Of a DNA stretch of 64,000 nt, positions 50,595-59,592 are shown one piece after another. The position numbers and the translations under genes were made by a program. The stretch covers positions 1,592,501-1,656,500 of the forward strand of contig NZ_CP010535.1 of NCBI RefSeq assembly GCF_001430825.1. Reading direction: 5' to 3'. Each line of letters opens with the position of its first letter. Position 1 is the stretch's first letter. The notes under the pieces were generated by a model, which saw only the letters and a list, made by a program, of their open reading frames with translations, had not been told where the DNA came from and searched no databases. This DNA is from Sediminicola sp. YIK13. Lineage in GTDB: Bacteria; Bacteroidota; Bacteroidia; Flavobacteriales; Flavobacteriaceae.

Positions 50595-51527
50595 TTATTT
50601 TACTTTCATCAGTTCAACATCAAAAACCAAGGTGGCATCTCCGGGAATTACTCCTCCAGCTCCTGCACTTCCGTATGCCAAATTGGATGGTATAACAAAA
50701 CGTGCTTTGTCTCCAACCTTTAACAAGCTGATACCTTCATCCCAACCTGGAATTACTTGTCCTACCCCTAATTTAAAATCAATAGGCTGATTTCTCTTGT
50801 ACGAGGAATCAAAAACAGTACCATCTACCAAAGCACCTTCATAATGAACGGACACCGTTTGACCTTTTTCGGCCTTGGCACCATTTCCTTTTTGAATGAT
50901 TTTGTATCTAAGCCCAGATGCAGTTTCATCAAAACCAGCTGCAACCTTATCCAATTCTTCAGCTTGCTTTGCCTTTTCTTCAGCCAACCTCTTCTCTCTT
51001 GAACCTTCAAACGTTCGGAAAGCTTCGATAGCATTCCATTTCTCTGCCGCTTCCCCTACGCGTAAAATTTCCAAGTTCTTAATTTTATCTCCTTGTGCAA
51101 TAGCGTCCACTATATCCTGACCCTCTGCTACATGACCAAATACAGTATGTTTATTATCTAACCATGGTGTTGCAATATGGGTAATGAAAAATTGTGTTCC
51201 ATTGGTTCCGGGACCTGCATTTGCCATGGATAATACTCCAGGAGCATCGTGCTTAAGGTCTTTATGGAATTCGTCGTCAAACTTATATCCACCATCACCA
51301 GTGCCTGTACCCAAAGGACAACCTCCTTGGATCATAAAATCTGGAATAACCCTATGAAAAGAAATTCCATCATAATAAGGAGTGCCCTGTGGTTTTACAC
51401 TGTTCTCCATATTACCTTCGGCCAAAGCCACAAAATTACCCACTGTCCCTGGGGTTTTGTCATGTGTCAATTTCACTAAAATCTCACCTTTAGAAGTGTT
51501 GAATTTAGCATATATTCCGTCTTGCAT
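50595..51527 (-). CDS. Cyclophilin-FKBP fusion peptidyl-prolyl isomerase
   Basis: A 310-residue protein with two complete prolyl-isomerase domains from unrelated families. Cyclophilin, about residues 1-165: FHRVIPDFMIQGG (57-69, catalytic R59), NGTQFFIT, and W122. A Lys- and Glu-rich linker, 165-205. FKBP, about 205-310: VSVHYEGALVDGTVFDSSY (Y229, F239, D240), GQVIPGWDEGI (V258, W262), and AYGSAGAGGVIP. No signal peptide, so cytosolic. Dual-family immunophilins of this order are known from Flavobacterium and Treponema; the apicomplexan form has the reverse order. All drug-pocket residues look intact. Confidence 0.93.
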   Translation of the reverse strand: MQDGIYAKFNTSKGEILVKLTHDKTPGTVGNFVALAEGNMENSVKPQGTPYYDGISFHRVIPDFMIQGGCPLGTGTGDGGYKFDDEFHKDLKHDAPGVLSMANAGPGTNGTQFFITHIATPWLDNKHTVFGHVAEGQDIVDAIAQGDKIKNLEILRVGEAAEKWNAIEAFRTFEGSREKRLAEEKAKQAEELDKVAAGFDETASGLRYKIIQKGNGAKAEKGQTVSVHYEGALVDGTVFDSSYKRNQPIDFKLGVGQVIPGWDEGISLLKVGDKARFVIPSNLAYGSAGAGGVIPGDATLVFDVELMKVK

Positions 51528-51613
51528 TTTGCTCGTTTTTTATGAGGTGCAAAGGTACGGATTTATTTTTCTTCTTAAAATAGGTCCATATGCGTTTCAA
51601 AAAGAACTATCAC

Positions 51614-51650
51614 AAAAAAACGGGGATGATCCTACAATCGTCCCCGTTTA
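51614..51650 (-). terminator. Terminator after the M28-PPK2 operon
   Basis: AAACGGGGATGAT and ATCGTCCCCGTTT (loop CCTACA), with seven T on the minus strand. Confidence 0.87.
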
Positions 51651-51673
51651 ATGATATTGAATCCAAAATTTAT

Positions 51674-53053
51674 TTAGTTTGGGATAATACCGTACTTATC
51701 AAATAAGTAGACAAGGCTTGCCATCGCAGCAGCACCTAGCTCCAGTTCTCTTTTATTCACATGCTCAAAAGTATCATTTTGTGCATGGTGATGATCAAAA
51801 TATCGCTGGGAGTCAGGCACCAATCCGGCCATAACAATTTGCTGATCCTTTAGGGGACCAATATCCGCTCCACTATATCCTTTTTCGAAAACATGAACCA
51901 AATAAGGATCAAATAAGGACTTCCATTTCATCACCCTTTCTAGATTGGCATCGGAACTATCAAAGGAAAATCCTCGAGGGGTAAAACCTCCAGAATCGCT
52001 TTCCAGGGCAAATATGTGCTTCTCCTTTTTACTTTTGGCTACTTCCGCATACTTATTACCTCCCCTTAGTCCGTTTTCCTCATTCATAAACAAAACGGCC
52101 CTTATCGTACGTTGGGGCTTATAGCCATTTACTTTCATTAACCTAAGTACTTCCATACTTTGCACTACCCCGGCCCCATCGTCATGGGATCCATCCCCAA
52201 GGTCCCAAGAATCCAGATGTCCCCCAACTACCATAATCTCATTGGGATAGGTGCTGCCTGTTATTTCTCCGATTACATTAAAGGACTCTACATCATTATA
52301 TTGCTTACAGCTTTGTCTAAAAAAGAATTTGACCTTTGGATTCAATTGTATGGTGGTACTCAACAAATCTGCACCCTTGGTGCTAATAGCGGCAGCCGGA
52401 ATTCTTTTATCTACTGGCAAGTCACCATAACTCATAGATCCCGTATGCGGATAATCGTCCAGACGTAAATTCATTGATCTCACAATAACCCCAACGGCCC
52501 CTAATTTTCCTGCTTCCTCAGCTCCGGAATATCGCTGGTCCACACAACCGGAATAAGCCTCAAATGTCCTGATCAAGGTAGGGTCCATGGGGCGATTAAA
52601 GAACACTATTTTACCGGCAACCCTTGACCTTCCCAATTCCTTGAGTTCCTCTATACCTTTAACCTCTATAATATCTGCCTTAATGCCCACTCCAGGTGTC
52701 GCCACAGATCCTCCAAGGGCACATATGGGAACATTATTGGTCATTCCAGGTTGATTTTCTATGTAGGCGAACTCTGGGGTGCCCCTTACCCATTTGGGAA
52801 CCATAACCGGCTGAAGCCACACTTTATCCAACCCAAGAGAGTCCATCTGCTTTTTGGTGTACTCAACCGCCTGTTGCGCTTGTATGGAGCCAGAGAGCCT
52901 GCCACCGATCTGATTGGACAAATAATTGAGCCAGTCATAAGCCTTGCCTTCTGTTAATGTTGAACTGTAAATTGCTCTTATCTGTTTTTCATCGCTGGTT
53001 TGGGAAAACCCCATAGTCATCGACAAAATCAACATTAGCGCTAGTATTCTCAT
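51674..53053 (-). CDS. Secreted M28 aminopeptidase with PA-domain insert
   Basis: A 459-residue exported metallopeptidase, carboxypeptidase-Q-like in layout. Signal peptide MRILALMLILSMTMGFSQ; a PA-type insert (about 120-245) within the catalytic domain; then the two-zinc M28 site GGHLDSWDLGDGSHDDGAG, the catalytic Glu in MNEENGLRG, ESDSGGF and the last His in FDHHHAQNDTF. All metal ligands are present. It starts inside the end of the PPK2 gene (4-bp overlap), so the two are cotranscribed on the minus strand. Peptide substrate unknown. Confidence 0.9.
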   Translation of the reverse strand: MRILALMLILSMTMGFSQTSDEKQIRAIYSSTLTEGKAYDWLNYLSNQIGGRLSGSIQAQQAVEYTKKQMDSLGLDKVWLQPVMVPKWVRGTPEFAYIENQPGMTNNVPICALGGSVATPGVGIKADIIEVKGIEELKELGRSRVAGKIVFFNRPMDPTLIRTFEAYSGCVDQRYSGAEEAGKLGAVGVIVRSMNLRLDDYPHTGSMSYGDLPVDKRIPAAAISTKGADLLSTTIQLNPKVKFFFRQSCKQYNDVESFNVIGEITGSTYPNEIMVVGGHLDSWDLGDGSHDDGAGVVQSMEVLRLMKVNGYKPQRTIRAVLFMNEENGLRGGNKYAEVAKSKKEKHIFALESDSGGFTPRGFSFDSSDANLERVMKWKSLFDPYLVHVFEKGYSGADIGPLKDQQIVMAGLVPDSQRYFDHHHAQNDTFEHVNKRELELGAAAMASLVYLFDKYGIIPN

Positions 53054-53934
53054 GCTTTTTCTTTTTCTAATTGCGATTTATACGCTTCTAAATTAGCCTT
53101 TATTTCATCATCGAGTTCCGGTTCCACAATATCTTTGTATTTTTTTAACTCTTCCAATAAGATAGAGGCAACAATGACTCGGGCCCCCTCTTTATTATCT
53201 GCAGGAATTATATACCAAGGTGCATTGGGTTTAGAGGTCTTATTGATGGCCTCTTGAAAACATTCTTGATATTTGTCCCATAATTTTCGCTCTTTTAGAT
53301 CCCCGGGAGAAAACTTCCAGTTCTTCTGCCTTAGTTCTAATCTTCTTAAAAGACGTTGCCGTTGCTCTTCTTTGGAAAGGTGTAGGAAGAACTTAAATAT
53401 GATGGTTCCATTTTCGGCAATATGCCTTTCAAAATTGTTTATTTGCTCAAAGCGCTTTTCCCAAAACTGTTGATCTATATCGGACACATCGTGAATTCCG
53501 GGAATGTGCTCCCCCATTATATATTCGGGATGTACTCTTGTCACCAATACATTTTCGTAATGGGTACGGTTGAAAACCCCAAATTTACCTTTTGCCGGTA
53601 GTGCGATGTAGTGCCTCCAAAGATAATCATGCTTTAGCTCCAATTCGGTAGGGACCTTAAAACTATGGACCACTACTCCCCTGGCGTTAAAATCCTTGAA
53701 CACCTCACGGATCAGACTATCCTTCCCGGCAGTATCCGTTCCTTGTAGGCAGACTAGCACACTATATTTTCCATGGGCATAAAGGATATCTTGGAATTTG
53801 CCTAAATCCTCTCTAATCCCCTCTAACTCCTTCTTTAATTTTCTATCGGATGCTTTCAGATTTCCAGAAGTATCCATATCAGATAAGGTAATAGGAGAAG
53901 TTACCTTATAATGTTCAGTTTTAACTTTCTTCAT
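53050..53934 (-). CDS. Polyphosphate:nucleotide phosphotransferase, PPK2 family
   Basis: A 294-residue cytosolic kinase that uses polyphosphate to phosphorylate nucleotides. The Walker A motif is QGTDTAGKDSLIRE (residues 64-77), followed by KVPTELELKHDYLWR, the lid/Walker B region GKFGVFNRTHYENVLV (116-131), and RRLELRQKNWKFSPGD. The order and length fit single-domain PPK2. The substrate class (AMP, ADP or GDP) cannot be decided. A 200-bp gap upstream shows no TAnnTTTG element. It overlaps the downstream M28 gene by 4 bp. Confidence 0.9.
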   Translation of the reverse strand: MKKVKTEHYKVTSPITLSDMDTSGNLKASDRKLKKELEGIREDLGKFQDILYAHGKYSVLVCLQGTDTAGKDSLIREVFKDFNARGVVVHSFKVPTELELKHDYLWRHYIALPAKGKFGVFNRTHYENVLVTRVHPEYIMGEHIPGIHDVSDIDQQFWEKRFEQINNFERHIAENGTIIFKFFLHLSKEEQRQRLLRRLELRQKNWKFSPGDLKERKLWDKYQECFQEAINKTSKPNAPWYIIPADNKEGARVIVASILLEELKKYKDIVEPELDDEIKANLEAYKSQLEKEKA

Positions 53935-54134
53935 GCCATGAATATAAATATATTTTACGCCTTCCTTAGCCTCAAATTGAACAATTTTTAGCCTTTTTTC
54001 GACTAATAAATCTACATTTTACTCCGAACATATAGTAAAACGGCACTTTATCGATTAAATAATAGGGAATCCATAGACCTAACTACCTTTAATCCTGTAA
54101 TGTTCCCAAATCATTACTTTTAAAAACCTACATT

Positions 54135-54833
54135 ATGAAAACACAATACTTATTGCTTTGTGCATTGGCTTTGTGCATTTTATCTTCCTTTAACATCAAC
54201 AAGGCCTGTGATTATGCCAGTTCCAACATTGGCTATATAAAGAGCCAGACCGAAATGGCCATAAAAGCCGAGAATATCAACAAATCCAGATACTATGCCT
54301 ACAAGGCATTGAGTGCAATAGATAAATCCAAAAAACAATTTGAAAATTGTGATTGTGAATATGCAACAAAAAGTATGGATGAGACCACGGCAAATTTAAA
54401 AAATGCCACACGGGCCTCTACTATGGCCAGCACGAGAATTCTGTTGGGAAAGGCTATTCAGAATGCAATAGGAAGCTTGGATGCCCTAAGTGAACACGAA
54501 CTTCATAAGAGTAAATATGCAAGCGATGTCTTGGCCATGAATACCAAGGAAACTGAGCAGGAAAAGATTACCATGCGTTTACCTGAGCAATCAATACTGC
54601 ATGATAAGATAGACAAATCCCTACTGAGCTATGAAAAGTCACTCACCAAGGTTGTTAATTCTCTGGAATGTGATGAAGCCTATGACTATGCTATAAATGT
54701 TTTTGAAAATTGTGAAAAGCAATTATTGAGAACTGATATGACAGAGGCTAAAATGTACTATAATCTAAAAACAAAATCCATAACGGAGAAAGCCTTAAAG
54801 AAATTAGAGGCCTGCAGAAATAATTCAAAGTAA
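54135..54833 (+). CDS. Secreted helical-repeat protein, unknown function
   Basis: A 232-residue exported protein with a signal peptide (about 1-24). The mature part is helical and contains three related units of about 48 residues that start at CDYA (residue 25), CEYA (74) and CDEA (179) and end in a Leu/Ala-rich helix; the first and third also close with a Cys (72 and 227). Between units two and three lies a charged stretch. The Cys spacing suggests disulfides. I do not recognise a family. A terminator follows and is shared with the convergent regulator gene. Confidence 0.6.
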   Translation: MKTQYLLLCALALCILSSFNINKACDYASSNIGYIKSQTEMAIKAENINKSRYYAYKALSAIDKSKKQFENCDCEYATKSMDETTANLKNATRASTMASTRILLGKAIQNAIGSLDALSEHELHKSKYASDVLAMNTKETEQEKITMRLPEQSILHDKIDKSLLSYEKSLTKVVNSLECDEAYDYAINVFENCEKQLLRTDMTEAKMYYNLKTKSITEKALKKLEACRNNSK

Positions 54834-54846
54834 TCCATTAAAACAT

Positions 54847-54876
54847 AAAGAGGTCCTTTTCCAAAAGGACCTCTTT
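54847..54876. terminator. Bidirectional terminator between the repeat protein and the response regulator
   Basis: AAAGAGGTCCTTTT, CC, AAAAGGACCTCTTT: perfect arms. It begins 3 bp past the regulator stop, which shows that the regulator really ends there. Confidence 0.88.
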
Positions 54877-54879
54877 ATG

Positions 54880-56043
54880 TTATTTGCTTCCAAATAGTTT
54901 GACATCTTCTTCAGTTACTTCTTTTCCTCCAAGGATGATCAGGCGCTCAACTACGTTTCTCAATTCCCTAATATTACCTGTCCAGTCATAGTTCTGTAAC
55001 ATTTCAATGGCCTTGTCTGAAAATGCTTTTGTTGCCGTTCCGTGCTCCTCGGATATTTTTTCAGTGAAATAGGAGATCAAAAGAGGAATATCTTCCCTAC
55101 GATCGTTTAAGTCTGGCACTTGTATCAATATTACCGCAAGTCTATGGTAAAGGTCCTCCCTAAAGTTACCATCTTTTATTTCCTTTTTTAGGTCCTTATT
55201 GGTGGCTGCGATCACACGCACATCTACCTTAATGTCCTTATCAGATCCCACCCTTGAAATCTTGTTTTCTTGAAGAGCACGCAGAACCTTGGCCTGTGCC
55301 GATAGGCTCATATCCCCAATTTCATCTAAAAAAATGGTGCCATTATTGGCAGCCTCAAATTTCCCGGCCCTATCTTTCACCGCAGATGTAAAAGCACCTT
55401 TAACATGTCCAAAAAGCTCACTTTCTATCAGTTCCGAAGGGATGGCTGCACAATTCACTTCTATAAAAGGTGCACCGTTACGCTGACTTTTTTCATGGAT
55501 CCAATGAGCCACCAATTCTTTCCCGGTTCCATTTGAACCGGTAATGAGTACCCTGGCATCTGTAGGCGCAACCTTTTCGATCATATCCTTGATCGTTTCC
55601 AAGGCTTGGCTTTTGCCGATCATTTGGAAGTTCTTGCTTACCTTTTTCTTTAAAATTTTATTCTCTACGACCAATTCCTTCTTATCCAACGCGTTTCTCA
55701 CGGTGGTCAGTAACCTGTTCAAATCCGGTGGTTTCGAAATATAATCAAAGGCTCCCATTCTCATGGTATTAACGGCTGTATCCAAATCGCCATGTCCCGA
55801 GATCATAATAAAGGGAATTTCTGGTCGTATCTTTCTAGCAGCTTCCAATACCTCAACCCCATCCATTTTGGGCATTTTTATATCACACAAGACCAAATCA
55901 TAATCTTCCTTTTTTATACTTTCCAATCCTTTCAGACCATCTTCTGCCTCCTCGACAATATAGGAATCGTTTTCCTCACTCAAAATTTTCACAAGGACCC
56001 TTCTAATGGCCGATTCATCTTCAATTACCAATATTTTTGACAT
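54880..56043 (-). CDS. Sigma-54-type response regulator without DNA-binding domain
   Basis: A 387-residue NtrC-type enhancer-binding protein. Receiver domain residues 1-120 with the phospho-acceptor D54, T/S position S82 and K104. AAA+ domain about 140-375: Walker A GSNGTGKE (169-176), the sigma-54 contact loop GAFTSA (216-221), Walker B FLDEIGD (238-244), and the arginine finger region REDLYHRLAVI. The protein ends EEDVKLFGSK, about 60 residues earlier than NtrC, and has no Fis-type helix-turn-helix. A terminator 3 bp later argues that this is the true end. No sensor kinase is adjacent. Confidence 0.93.
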   Translation of the reverse strand: MSKILVIEDESAIRRVLVKILSEENDSYIVEEAEDGLKGLESIKKEDYDLVLCDIKMPKMDGVEVLEAARKIRPEIPFIMISGHGDLDTAVNTMRMGAFDYISKPPDLNRLLTTVRNALDKKELVVENKILKKKVSKNFQMIGKSQALETIKDMIEKVAPTDARVLITGSNGTGKELVAHWIHEKSQRNGAPFIEVNCAAIPSELIESELFGHVKGAFTSAVKDRAGKFEAANNGTIFLDEIGDMSLSAQAKVLRALQENKISRVGSDKDIKVDVRVIAATNKDLKKEIKDGNFREDLYHRLAVILIQVPDLNDRREDIPLLISYFTEKISEEHGTATKAFSDKAIEMLQNYDWTGNIRELRNVVERLIILGGKEVTEEDVKLFGSK

Positions 56044-56193
56044 CTATTCTAACTTATTAACTACTAACGGTTATTGTACTCTTTTGGTATTTTTCAATTT
56101 TTAAGATTCATGATACAGCTTTTAGTATACCAATACTGACTTGACATACACAGTTTAAAGATTATACTTATTGCCGATAGCCCTTGACAACAA

Positions 56194-56270
56194 TGTATCA
56201 CCAGACGACTACAGTATAAACCATGTATCATGCCAATCTGAATTTAATTCAGATTCAGCCTACCGTATCA
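56194..56270. repeat. GTATCA repeats and a hairpin upstream of the regulator gene
   Basis: GTATCA occurs at 56194-56199, 56225-56230 and 56265-56270, with TGATAC at 56111-56116. A perfect 9-bp hairpin (AATCTGAAT / ATTCAGATT, 56235-56255) lies between. The spacing of the first two is 31 bp. They lie between the end of mscS and the regulator start. Confidence 0.35.
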
Positions 56271-56292
56271 CAAATACCAACCAATGCGGTAC

Positions 56293-57135
56293 CTACTGAA
56301 ATATATGAACATCCCTTTGTGGGAAAGGTATGCTGATATTATGTTCCCTGAATTTATCGTTGATCTTAAATCTTATTTCACTTTTTAATCTGGGGTCACT
56401 AAAACTGTCGTTGATAAAGAAATTGATGGAAAACAACAGGGCTGAATCTCCAAAATCTTCAAATAGGACAAATGATTTTGGGCTCTTTAATACCCCTTTT
56501 TGTGAAGCTGCTACTTCCTCTAGTAGTTTTGAGACCAATCTCACATCGCTTCCATAGGCAACTCCTACTTTTACGCTTTCCCTTGTGGTTCTGTGATTTT
56601 GGGTATAATTATAAATACTGTCAGTTAAAAAAATATGGTTGGGAATAACAATAACCTTATCGTCCCGGGTTATGGCCCTAGTTGTTCTCAGCCTAATTTC
56701 AAAAACCTTTCCAATCTTATCTTCAACCTCAATAATATCTCCTACGTGCAAGGATTGGTCAAGGATTATTAAAACACCTGATATGATATCCTGAAACAAA
56801 TATTGGAGGGCAAAACCTAGACCTATAAATAGGGCAGCCGAGGCGGTCAACATTACTGTCAGGTTAACACCGGAGGCATGCAATACCGTTAAAACAACGA
56901 ATATGTACAGGATGTACTTAAAAAATCCAAAGATACTAACGAATTTATTTTTATCCTCTTCCGGCAATTTGGAGGTTACTACCTTATAAACCACTTTCAA
57001 TAGCAAGGTTACAATTACGATAACGATGATTACCGTTAAAATAGTCCCCACATTAATGTCTATGGTATCACTCGGTAAAACCTTAAGTGATAAAAAATCC
57101 TTGAATTCCGACCAAACCTCTTTGAACTTAATCAT
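56293..57135 (-). CDS. Small-conductance mechanosensitive channel, MscS family
   Basis: A 280-residue compact MscS with three membrane spans (about 28-50, 68-85, 90-112). The pore helix and beta-domain start is AALFIGLGFALQYLFQDIISGVLIILDQSLHVGD, then VEDKIGKVFEIRLRTTRAITRDDKVIVIPN. The C-terminal alpha/beta part has VKVGVAYGSD. Opens under membrane tension. It is 1 bp after the ABC permease gene, so it is cotranscribed with a solute exporter, which is unusual. Confidence 0.9.
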   Translation of the reverse strand: MIKFKEVWSEFKDFLSLKVLPSDTIDINVGTILTVIIVIVIVTLLLKVVYKVVTSKLPEEDKNKFVSIFGFFKYILYIFVVLTVLHASGVNLTVMLTASAALFIGLGFALQYLFQDIISGVLIILDQSLHVGDIIEVEDKIGKVFEIRLRTTRAITRDDKVIVIPNHIFLTDSIYNYTQNHRTTRESVKVGVAYGSDVRLVSKLLEEVAASQKGVLKSPKSFVLFEDFGDSALLFSINFFINDSFSDPRLKSEIRFKINDKFREHNISIPFPQRDVHIFQ

Positions 57136-57136
57136 T

Positions 57137-58471
57137 TTAATATTTTAACCATTTAAAAAGTTCCCTATAACTAGGCTTTTTCCCATACATTAATATCCCA
57201 ACACGGTAGATCTTTGCAGCCAACCAAACAATGCCTATAAAGGTAACGATCAAAAGGGCTATGGATGTGATCAATTGCCAAATAGGAACGCCCCCCTCTC
57301 CCAACCCTCCAGGTAACCTCATGAGCATAACAATAGGGGAGGTAAGCGGAAATAATGAAAACGCAACAGCAATGGGGCCATGCGGATTATTGAATACAGA
57401 AAAGAAGCCCACATAAATTCCCAACATAAGTGGCAATATTATCGGAAAGATAAATTGCTGGGTATCGGTCTCATTGTCTACAGCAGCACCAATTGCCGCA
57501 TAAATGGAACTATAGATTAAATAACCAAGAATAAAATAGACCAGAAAAAAGGTTATGAGCATAGCCCAGGGGATCTGAAATAATTCATTGGCATACAATT
57601 GCAGCGTTTCATTGGCACTACTTGGAGAGATACTACCAACCCCCCCAGGGCCCATACCACTGCCATTGCTTAGGGCGGCAGGTTCGATACCAAAAATTAG
57701 TATTACTACAGAGAGCAGAAGAACAGCTGATACGATCCAAATGGCAAATTGCGTGATACCGGCAAGGGAAGTGCCAATGATTTTTCCAAGCATCAATTGA
57801 AAAGGTTTTACCGAAGAAATAATGACTTCGATAATCCTACTGGTTTTTTCCTCTATGACACTTCGCATGACAAAACCGCCGTAGATGATGATAAACATCA
57901 TGATAAGATACCCAAATCCACCTCCTATAATGGCCTTAATCTCATTTATGCCCTTTAAATTTTGTTCCCCGTTAAAAGAGGTGGCATTAATTTCATACCG
58001 CTTGTCCATAGCTTCAAAATCTGCTACAGAAACCCCTAAATCCTGTATTCTTCCAAGTCTCAAACGATCTTGAAAAGTATCTTCCAATATCTCAAGTACA
58101 GATGTACTTGGGGCATCCTTGCTATAAAATACCGCCTCTTGTGCTGCCATTTCCAGATCATTGTTCTTGGGAATATGCAAGAGTCCGTAAAATCCTAAAC
58201 TGGCCGTAGAATCCTTGGCGGCCTGTAGGTTTACATCTTTAAAATTTACGTAAGAGAGATGATCCGTGGATAGAAAATCATTTGAAAAATAATCACTCTC
58301 GTTGAGGATCGTTATAACACGCTCCTCACTATCGTTCACCTTGGTCAAATATGCAATCAGCACCACCATACCCACCATAAGAATGGGACTTAAAAAGGTC
58401 ATGATCACAAAGGATTTATTCCTAACCTTTGCCAAGTACTCCCGCTTAATAATGAGTAACAGCTTATTCAT
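57137..58471 (-). CDS. ABC-2 type permease, NatB-like
   Basis: A 444-residue membrane protein with an N-terminal span (MTFLSPILMVGMVVLIAYL), a large extracytoplasmic domain (about 50-165), and five to six C-terminal spans from about residue 175. The GGFVMRSVIEEKTSRIIEVIISSVKPFQLMLGKIIG segment is the ABC-2 coupling motif. Sizes match NatB-type sodium or antibiotic exporters. It overlaps the ATPase gene by 8 bp (58464-58471), and mscS follows. Confidence 0.88.
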   Translation of the reverse strand: MNKLLLIIKREYLAKVRNKSFVIMTFLSPILMVGMVVLIAYLTKVNDSEERVITILNESDYFSNDFLSTDHLSYVNFKDVNLQAAKDSTASLGFYGLLHIPKNNDLEMAAQEAVFYSKDAPSTSVLEILEDTFQDRLRLGRIQDLGVSVADFEAMDKRYEINATSFNGEQNLKGINEIKAIIGGGFGYLIMMFIIIYGGFVMRSVIEEKTSRIIEVIISSVKPFQLMLGKIIGTSLAGITQFAIWIVSAVLLLSVVILIFGIEPAALSNGSGMGPGGVGSISPSSANETLQLYANELFQIPWAMLITFFLVYFILGYLIYSSIYAAIGAAVDNETDTQQFIFPIILPLMLGIYVGFFSVFNNPHGPIAVAFSLFPLTSPIVMLMRLPGGLGEGGVPIWQLITSIALLIVTFIGIVWLAAKIYRVGILMYGKKPSYRELFKWLKY

Positions 58472-59399
58472 GGGTATTTTTACTTTGGATGGTTTGAATA
58501 AAAATTTCGTTTGCCGAAGGAATGGTCTCTACAAAATGATTGATATTGGCTTTGGAAGACAGATGCGCCAAAAGATCGCCCGTATGGTTATTTGGCAATT
58601 GGATAGTGAAATCCAATTGATTTTCTTCCCTTAGGAAAATAGGTGCAGATATGGCAAATTTCTGCTGTAGTTCGTTCAGTAGACTATCCCCGTCCAGCAC
58701 TTCCAGCCCAACCTTAAAAACATTGTTCTTGTAGGCCTTTTTAATTTCGGATAATTTCCCATCCAGAATTTTTTCCGACTTGTGGATGAGTGCGATATAT
58801 TCACAGAGCTCTTCTACAGATTCCATACGATGTGTAGAGAAAATTATGGAAGTCCCGTTTTCCTTCAATTGAAGGATCTCATCCTTTATAAGATTGGCAT
58901 TTATAGGATCAAAACCACTAAAGGGTTCATCAAAGATCAATAATTTGGGTTGGTGAAGTACCGTTACGATGAACTGAATCTTTTGTGCCATGCCCTTAGA
59001 GAGTTCCTGGACCTTTTTTCCCCACCAATCTCCTATTTCCAATCTTTCGAACCAATATTTCAATCGTTCCTTTGCCTCCGTTTTTGAAAGTCCTTTCAAT
59101 TGCGCCAAATACAATGCCTGTTCCCCAACCTTCATGCTTTTATAGAGCCCTCTTTCTTCCGGCAAATAACCGATCAGGGAAATATGGTGGGGTTGCAGCG
59201 GTTTCCCGTCAAAATATACCTTCCCTCTATCAGGATAGGTAATTTGGTTAATGATTCTTATCAAAGTTGTTTTTCCAGCACCATTTGGTCCAAGGAGGCC
59301 GTAAATACTATTCTTTGGAATTTCTAGGGAAACATTTGTAAGTGCCGGGTGATCTCCAAATTGTTTGGAGACACTGTCAGCTACTAATATAGAGTTCAT
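58464..59399 (-). CDS. ABC transporter ATP-binding protein, NatA-like
   Basis: A 311-residue ATPase that pairs with the permease just downstream. Walker A GPNGAGKTT, signature region VQELSKGMAQKIQFIVTVLHQP, Walker B LLIFDEPFSGFDPINAN, and switch His in STHRMESVEEL. A C-terminal extension (about 215-311) ends with QTIQSKNTHE. It heads a three-gene operon ATPase-permease-mscS. The transported ion or compound is unknown; NatA is only the closest well-known type. Confidence 0.9.
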   Translation of the reverse strand: MNSILVADSVSKQFGDHPALTNVSLEIPKNSIYGLLGPNGAGKTTLIRIINQITYPDRGKVYFDGKPLQPHHISLIGYLPEERGLYKSMKVGEQALYLAQLKGLSKTEAKERLKYWFERLEIGDWWGKKVQELSKGMAQKIQFIVTVLHQPKLLIFDEPFSGFDPINANLIKDEILQLKENGTSIIFSTHRMESVEELCEYIALIHKSEKILDGKLSEIKKAYKNNVFKVGLEVLDGDSLLNELQQKFAISAPIFLREENQLDFTIQLPNNHTGDLLAHLSSKANINHFVETIPSANEIFIQTIQSKNTHE

Positions 59400-59469
59400 G
59401 TACGCAATTTTTCCAAAGATAATTAAATGCTTTAAAAGGAGATTTGACTTTAAGATGTTTTATTAAAAA

Positions 59470-59507
59470 CAAAACCCACCCTTATCAGAGACAAGGATGG
59501 GAAAAAA
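59470..59507 (-). terminator. Terminator after dnaJ
   Basis: CCCACCCTT and AAGGATGGG with a nine-base loop; T-rich bases follow on the minus strand. It lies 86 bp past the dnaJ stop. Confidence 0.7.
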
Positions 59508-59592
59508 ATTGCTATGAAAAAGAAAATTAACATTGGTTTCCCAATATTAAGTCAAATATACGTTTTTTATTTAAAATCAAAACTAAAATTCC

